A DNA stretch of 64,000 nt, taken from the NCBI GenBank assembly GCA_030760725.1, contig JASWHV010000013.1, forward strand, positions 41,574,699 through 41,638,698, written 5' to 3'. Positions 57,462 through 64,000 of the stretch are shown in pieces. The notes under the pieces were generated by a model, which was not told the origin of the DNA, did not search any database, and saw only the letters and a list, made by a program, of their open reading frames with translations. The first letter of the stretch is position 1. The number at the start of each line of letters is the position of its first letter. The translations under genes and the position numbers were made by a program. The DNA comes from Neostapfia colusana. Lineage: Eukaryota > Streptophyta > Magnoliopsida > Poales > Poaceae.

Positions 57462-59240
57462 CTAAGTTCTAGATCAAAAGCTATGAGCTTCTAAAGTTGA
57501 CGGAAATTCCGGAGGAATTTCAGCAGCACCTCCCCTGTAAGTGCTCACTTTGGTCAACCTTTCCATATAGTTAGAAACATGTATGGACCGAACTCATACT
57601 TACAAAGTCAAAACATGATTCATAATATTTCTAGAATTGTAAGATTTAACCTTTTACAATTCTTATACCGGAAGTCATAAGCAAAATCCAAATCAGTATA
57701 GAAACTATGCACAGACTTTGATACTGCGGTCAGTTTCACTTGTACTGCGAATTTCACCTCTTTACATGAGTATTCTGTCCTGGGGTTGAACAGAAAAATT
57801 GTAAATAACTTCGCAAGCTCTCCAAAAATGTATTTATATGATCTATTTGCATTCCTGGATCAAAAGATATGATGGTTCAAAGTTAACAGAATTCTGGCAG
57901 GATTTTGGCAGCACCTCCACCGAGGTACCTATTTTCAATCCACAATTCCAATTAATTCTGCTACCGTTTTGGCAAAACTTTGAATTACGAAGTTGTATCG
58001 TATCTCATGCCCTTTCCAAAGGTTTCTTACCTGACCCTTAGGAAATTTTCTACAGAAAATTATGGTAGAAATACAGAAAACTCCAGAGAGCATTTGGTCT
58101 GCCCTGTTTCTGGACAGTACCTACTCTTCTGATATTTTCATCCCTTTGGAGGGAGATTTTGTTCTGGAGCCCTACAGAAAAGTTGTAGATAACTTCATAA
58201 AATTTCCAGAATGGTATCACACACCTCCATTGGTTCAGCCAATCTGAAGTTATGCCCTGTTGAAGTTCAGCAAAGTTTCTGCCGAAACAGGGGAGATTGT
58301 TCCTAAGCTTTTGAGATTGAACCTATACTCCCAATTGACTCTTAGTTCAATATAGGAGTTTACTAACCCCTAAATGAATTCCTAAACTTCATTGTGACAC
58401 TTTTCTTTGAAAATAAACTTTTATTCAGTCGGTACTATGTTTCCTCACCAAAGAAAAATCCTAAACCGGTATTCCGGCTTATACGTGTCAAATGGTGGAA
58501 CTAAGGACGTCACTAACAAACGGTTTCTACGTGTCATGCGGTAACGTGGTTAATGTACCTGCAGAAAAACACACAATAATGGTGCACACAAAGGTTTTAG
58601 CATTTCAGGCAGTTCCATATAAAAATAAAAACATATGGTCCGTATCATTGCCATACGGATCGTCCTTGAGTCAAGCCACGTCTCAAGGTACATGGTCGTG
58701 TTTTCACACCACACGACGGGGAACCCGAGTAGAGCGCGAACGGGTCGTCACGGTTGGGAATTTTATCAACCCAACGGATACCACCTACTGCCTCATGACC
58801 GTTGAGGCACGCCGATGGCGAGCGCTGCGTATGGCCCTTTGAACATTGAACGTTCAAGAGTTGCATACTATCGTGGTTCTTACCACACGATGGGGTATTC
58901 TCACTTTTGCCTAAAGCACGCTGGAGATCAGCGTTTTCATATGCTCTCAGAACCATTAAGAGGTTCAGAGACTCATATTCACTACCGTGCCAAGCCACGG
59001 TATACCATTCCATACTATTTCTCGTATGGCGAGTTACCGCAATTGATCCGCCTGCGGTGGCGTACCTTACCTCTTACCTGACGTTGGAGCGTCGTTACAG
59101 AATGTATAATAAATATGTTAGATTTTCCACCTTAATAACTACTACTATCATAGACCTTATGTGGGCTTATTGACTAATCCTCACTCGACTACTTCTAAGT
59201 TTTCAAAATAGGCTCTTTTCGAGCGTGCTATTCCCAATGT
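57462..59240 (-). other. TE9 leader joined to the integrase by an internal deletion
   Basis: Right of about 57460 the protein pattern stops in the middle of the conserved HPGKxNVVADAL word and leader sequence begins (agttctagatcaaaagc). It includes two or more decayed copies of a unit about 376 bases long (57474 versus 57850; 57775 versus 58151). 58435-59122 matches TE5. No gene is seen in this 1.8 kb. Confidence 0.82.
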
Positions 59241-59254
59241 GGCTCTGATACCAC
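59241..59254 (-). other. TE9 primer-binding site (tRNA-iMet)
   Basis: Element-sense gtggtatcagagcc, three bases from the 5' LTR edge (59258). The neighbouring acattgggaatagc is shared with TE2 and TE7. Confidence 0.9.
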
Positions 59255-59257
59255 GTC

Positions 59258-62200
59258 TGTGGGGACCACCCCGTGGTTCACCCACTCCAAGATCACATAG
59301 GGTGGTGCCGTGCGATGCGGCACCCAATAGCACACACAAAAAGAATTAAGAACAACATACAAACTTTTATTTAATATAAAACAGTGGAAGTCTTTCTACA
59401 AAATTTACTTATACAGCGGAAGTAATATACATAAGTAGCCTCTCATCCTAACTATGCAAAAGTGCAGCCGTCCAGCCCGGGGACGCTACACACTAGCAGC
59501 ATGGAACCGGAGAATCACGGCGGCGTGCAGGGCTCCAGCTCGGCAGTGTACCCCGACGGGGGCATCGCCTCGTCCTCGGAACCTTCCTCATAACTCTCAC
59601 CTGCACACAGCTCAAAATATTGCAACTGTGAGCACGATGGCTCAGCAAGTCTAAACCGTCAACCCTAGGCATGGAATTCTACGTGCAAGGATATGTAAGA
59701 TGGGAAAAGGAATTTGCAACAAAGACACGCCTATAAGTTGATCCTTACTTTCAGTTTTATAGCAGCAGATTCATGTGCCTTAGGCAGCCCTCACATCGGA
59801 AGTCCACAATCAAACAAGAAACGCTTTCCTCCGATGTGGTGATGCCCAAAGTGGAATATAAACTTAATTAGCTCTATATCTACAGCAATCAAGGTATTCA
59901 AGACATTAAGAGTTCAATACAGCATTTTCAGTTGGCTTATTTCACTTCTTACTATGTCACAGCGCAGTGAACAAGCGGGTACTCAAATAACCGCGAGGGA
60001 CCGTGATTGCAATCAAGACACACCCGGATAACACGTTGCATACACCCACTTTCAGAAGTGTGATTCCACACCCCTTCCTACTCTGTTGTATGCAACAACC
60101 TTTCAAAGGCAACCCAAATGCCGAACCGGTCCATCCGTAACGGTAGGAGGTCCCCCCGTGGAGCGTGACTGTGCCCACTGACAGATTTACACCTTGCTAC
60201 CCTCAACCCACTCCTATTTATGGTTGGGTAGCCTCGACCCAGGTTAACCAATTACATCGGTTTCCTGGTTCCCATATGCCAGTATGCATCCGGTACTGTT
60301 CGATACTTGTCCAGCAGGGCCGCACACGGACGGTCCTCAACCGACACCAGCAGGGCTACGCACGTGAGACCTCTGCTCACTGCATCCTATCCCCCCTGCT
60401 GGGTCTCAATTTCATAACTCAAGCCATTTTCTACCTCTTCTCATTCCGTGTAATAAATACTATCTCACGAGTAGCTTCCAACCACTCGACTTCTACCGAG
60501 ATCCTAAACCTTAGCATGGCATTCTCTACTCGTCGAGTTTGTAAACTACCCAACCCTTTATAGGATTTAAAATGCTATGCAAGTGGGGTCTCAATCACCC
60601 TAACTTTAATGCATACAATTCAACCTAGACATAAGTGATACAAATGAAAAGCTTTATAAAAGGTACTTAAGTGCAAACCGGGGCTTGCCTGGTTGCGAGT
60701 TAAAGGGGAAGTCAGCTTCTGGTGGGAGGACGTCCAAAGGCTCCGGTGCGTCCTCAACTTTGGTCACTAAATGAAATGTAACAAAATATTTATAAATATT
60801 AAGGAATTATAAGAATTAAACTTCTATTCATAGCTATTGCTGTTTAGGATCCTTAATTGGCTTTGGGAATTTTACAGTGGATACTAGACTCTCTAAGGAT
60901 GACTTGAGCCAAATTTGGAGACATGTCATTGCACAATGTAGTCTTTAAAATTCCTACAAATACAATGCTTCTCTGAAATTTGAGCCCAATTCAAGAGATT
61001 TGACATAGCTAGAAATGGAAGATCTGAGTAGGGAAAGTCTCCATGGTTCTAACAAAATTTGTTTCACCATTTTTGGAGCTACCAACAGAGAGATATGATT
61101 TTTTGAAGTTTGGACAGAAGTGCTGAACAGTTTCTGTTTAAATTTGAATTTCCAAATAAAGGCTGAACTTGGGAAGGTAATTTGACCTAGCAAATGAACT
61201 CCACTGAAGCCCAAATTTTTACTGGAGATCAGTATCTATGAAGAGGATTTGCTGCCCAAATTTGGGAATATTTCATAAAGAATTGTTCCTGTAATAAATC
61301 CCTAAAAATTTACTATAAACAATTCTACAGAAATTCCTGGGCATTTTCATAGCCTAAAATTGGTTTCCCTGTGAAGTACTCCTCATGAGGAATCCAACAA
61401 AATTGGTCTCACTCTTTTTGGAGTTTTCTACACAAAGTTATGGGCTTGTAAAGATCAGCTAATTCCTGGAATTATTTCTCTAATAGAAACTTCAAATAAT
61501 TGGGCTGGGCCAACTGTTTTAAATCGGACCAGTGAGATTTCGGCAACACCGGTGGCTACGGGGTTATTCCCGCGCAGCCGCACTGGATCCGGTGCCACAA
61601 GCCGATCCCCGCGCGTATACGGAGGCTGACCAGTGGGACCCGGCCCTCCTTCGTCTTCCTCACGCTGCCCGCGCCTCCCGTGGCGGCGCACGCCGGCGAG
61701 GCTCGCCGGGACGGGGTTCCCGTGGTCAAAACTTCGTCAAACTCGCCGCCTGTGAGTTCTACACCGTGCTGAACACGATGGTGGGGTCGGGAGCCGATGA
61801 CAACGGTCGGAAAGGTGCTTGCACCGGCGACCATGTCGAACCTTACTTCGGCGACCTCGCCCTCCCTCCACAGTGGGTCTTTCGGGCTAGGTTTTGCTCC
61901 AAAAGCACCAGTGTCCCATGGACATCCTCGACCCATAGCTCGCTCTCCCTGAAACCCACCGGAGAGGGGACCTCACCGGCGACCTGAGCCCGCAAAACTC
62001 CGGTGGCGACAAAACCTCGGTACCCGGCGTCTCTACTTGCTCATTTGACCTGCTAGAACTTCGGGGAGATGCGCAAGCATGTGCTGGAGCTACTCTAAGC
62101 TCATCTAGCGCGGAGCTACCCCGAGCACAACGAATTTCTTCGAAGGGTCCTCGGGTTTCTAAAGAACCGCCGGCACCGAACTTCAAAATACTCGGTACCG

Positions 62201-63309
62201 GAGCTAATAATGCAGGAACTGGTGGAACGGAAGGAAGAAGGGTTCCTCACGCACCTCAGGGACCTTTTGGTTGATCGGAAGAGGCTGTAAATCCGTCGGG
62301 CGACGGTGTGGCGTACAGGTGATCAACACCGGAGCTCCGAAGGAAATTCCAGCTCGTAGGCGCCAACCGCCGGTGCTGGTGTTCACTTGAGGCTTCGCGG
62401 AGCAGGAGCGAGACCTGGCGCAAGGTTCCCGTGGCTCAGCCGCGCGCGAGGCACGCCGAGCTCACCGGGCGCCGATGACCCGAATGGTTCTTCCGCTGGG
62501 CAGGGTTCTGAGTTCGCGAGGCTCGAGCAGAGCGTGGAGAGGCTATGGGGTAATGGGGATAGGGCAGATACTGCACTCGGCTGCCGTTATAACCGGCCAC
62601 GCGCGTGAACCGACGTCGGGGGAAGCAGCTTGGTGGACAACGTCGGGCGACAGGCTGCTCGGGAGCTGGCGCGCGGTGATCACCCGAGGAGGAAATCAGT
62701 CGGTTGGTTTGCTTTGGGTGGCTGACAATTGGGCCCCACTATTTCCAATTCTTATCAAATTTTCTATGATATTTTACCCCAGCAACTCAACATTAAAGAC
62801 TTGACTTCACCCCAAAGTCATAGTTTTTGCTGAATTCAAATGGTTTGAATTCTGGTGTGAAATTTGGATGTGGTTTGATCATTTGAATTTGAAAAATGAG
62901 TTTGAATTCTCCACTTTGTATTGCCTCAAAAATATAGCAAACCAGTTCCAAAATTTCCAATTTTTGGCATGGCTGCTCATTCAAAGGTGGAGAACACATT
63001 TGTGCAACCAAATTTTCAAATTGAGGGAATTGGAACTTGAAACTGAATTCGAAATTCAGATTAGAGGGCTTCTCCTTTTAATCCCAAACAAATATTGAAA
63101 CTCCTCCAAATGTGCTGAAATTTGGAAGGGTGAATATCTGTACTATGAAGATCCAACTGTGCATTTAGATCTCCATGTTTGGAAGTTTTGGAAAGTCTAA
63201 ACCCTCACATTGAATATATACCATTACAATTCAAAGTTTTAATTCCCCTCATTTTTCATAAGTGTACATGAGCTGAATTTTCTTGCTACCACTTTTTGGG
63301 GATTTTACA
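59258..63309 (-). repeat. TE9 5' LTR (4052 bp)
   Basis: Matches 51787-55815. It begins tgtggggaccacc and ends ggggattttaca against GTATG. The hairpin is at 59304-59324. The expected TATA position reads gcaatattttg in element sense, a weak TATA-like site. GC-rich core 61530-62720. Confidence 0.94.
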
Positions 63310-64000
63310 GTATGCATAACTAGAAAATGAAAAATGAAGTTTCCAAATCCAAAGATTTCTGTTTAGGATTTGATAGAGGATCTGAAAACCCATTTGAAGT
63401 AGGAAAATACCTTTCATGCATAATTGGTAGCTAAGATGTGTATCAATCGAATATAAGGAATTTGTTCAAATTTGAAATTCATATATAGTGTGCAAACATA
63501 AATCTGCATACGAAAAGTTAGAAATCATATGCACATGTTTAAAAGTGCATGTAAGCCAAAAATCAACACATATAAAGTAACCACAACACTTAAAAATGTG
63601 AATGACTTACATAGATGTGAATGTGTGGTTGTATGAAGTGAAAGTGTGAACTATGTCTTATGGATTGTTGTTTTTTTTGTTATGTGTGTTGGCATGAATA
63701 GAACCTGCCCCAGAGCAAGTTCTTCCCTTCCAAGAACAAGACTTTCCCTTCCCAGAGCAGCAGGAAGAAGGCAAGTGTCCTTGACCACTTTGATCCTATA
63801 CTAGGATGTGTAGATAGAATTATTTGCATTGTCAATTGAAATATGAAACCCATGCTAGGAAGTTTCCCTAGAATTGCATTACCTTGTTTCCTTGTAGCTT
63901 GGGTTGGGATTTATTCTATCATGTCATTTATTTATATGCTTATGCTTAGCCATGCTTAGAATGGGATATTGGGATATGAGATCATCAATTTATTTACCTT
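63310..64000 (+). repeat. TE8 3' LTR, second part, runs off the window
   Basis: Starts with the second GTATG and continues the AT-rich TE8 LTR sequence interrupted at 51786. It has a T8 run near 63670 and a purine-rich stretch (ccagagcaagttcttccc, gagcagcaggaagaagg) at about 63705-63775. No terminus CA with flank is recognised before 64000, so the LTR is at least 2.26 kb. No gene is seen. Confidence 0.75.

Larger units (their letters stand above)
51787..63309 (-). mobile_element. TE9: complete-ended deletion derivative, 11.5 kb, target duplication GTATG
   Basis: Minus-strand element with LTRs of 4029 (left, 3') and 4052 bp (right, 5'), both TG...CA, polypurine tract at 55816 and primer site at 59241-59254. 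It is flanked by perfect GTATG at 51782-51786 and 63310-63314. The 3442-bp interior contains only integrase and leader: gag, protease, RT and nearly all of RNase H are missing. In the first 230 or so bases the LTRs differ at about 7 sites. It is inserted in the TE8 3' LTR. Confidence 0.95.
45116..64000 (+). mobile_element. TE8: Ty3/gypsy chromovirus, 5' LTR missing, 3' LTR split by TE9
   Basis: A plus-strand element of another family (LTR start tgtaacaccccaaaac), with leader, gag, protease, RT, RNase H, integrase, chromodomain, polypurine tract and 3' LTR. The 5' LTR and primer site are missing: the leader begins at the TE6 junction and nothing like the TE8 LTR occurs upstream. TE9 is inserted in its 3' LTR with a GTATG duplication, and the LTR continues after 63314 to beyond the window end. 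Confidence 0.87.

Noticed and set aside
1..64000. CRISPR array, bacterial operon or defence system
   Set aside because: No short regularly spaced repeats, no bacterial-type gene order or ribosome sites; all structure is explained by plant LTR elements.

Overview
The window is a block of nested LTR retrotransposons from a plant nuclear genome, very probably a grass. The evidence is Ty3/gypsy coding regions in the order gag, protease, reverse transcriptase (RT), RNase H, integrase, C-terminal chromodomain; primer-binding sites of the plant initiator-tRNA-Met type (TGGTATCAGAGC); polypurine tracts; and very long LTRs (3.9-4.35 kb) with a GC-rich core. This architecture fits the Tekay/Del chromovirus lineage. 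The clade and the grass assignment are inferences. I found no convincing host gene, tRNA, rRNA or CRISPR. Elements are called TE1 to TE9 by order of appearance.

Layout. 1-1927: TE1, the end of a minus-strand LTR inserted in the 5' LTR of TE2. 1928-13286: TE2 (+), with 5' LTR remnant, primer site, leader, broken gag-pol, polypurine tract and a complete 3' LTR. TE2 sits inside the RNase H region of TE3 (-, 13287 to about 20400), whose protease is also split by TE4, a solo LTR (14733-18644, target duplication GCAAC). About 20490-21194: TE5, a leader fragment related to TE9. 21195-45115: TE6 (-), whose 3' LTR is split by TE7 (23799-38564, complete, target duplication GTTCC). 45116-64000: TE8 (+), a different family related to TE3, whose 3' LTR is split by TE9 (51787-63309, complete ends, target duplication GTATG, most coding sequence deleted).

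All coding regions are decayed by stops and frameshifts, so no element here looks autonomous. TE9 and TE7 keep both LTRs, a primer site and a polypurine tract, so they could in principle have been mobilised in trans. TE6 and TE8 lie head to head and both lack 5' LTRs, which marks a deletion at about 45115.

The most unusual signals are: a 21-bp period triplication of the primer-binding site, two copies of which lie inside both LTRs of TE7; a hairpin of constant geometry (7-bp stem, 7-nt loop) near the 3' end of five LTR families, with one compensatory pair; a mosaic LTR (TE1) whose central module resembles TE4 while its flanks resemble TE9; and decayed tandem repeats of about 365-386 bp in the untranslated leaders.
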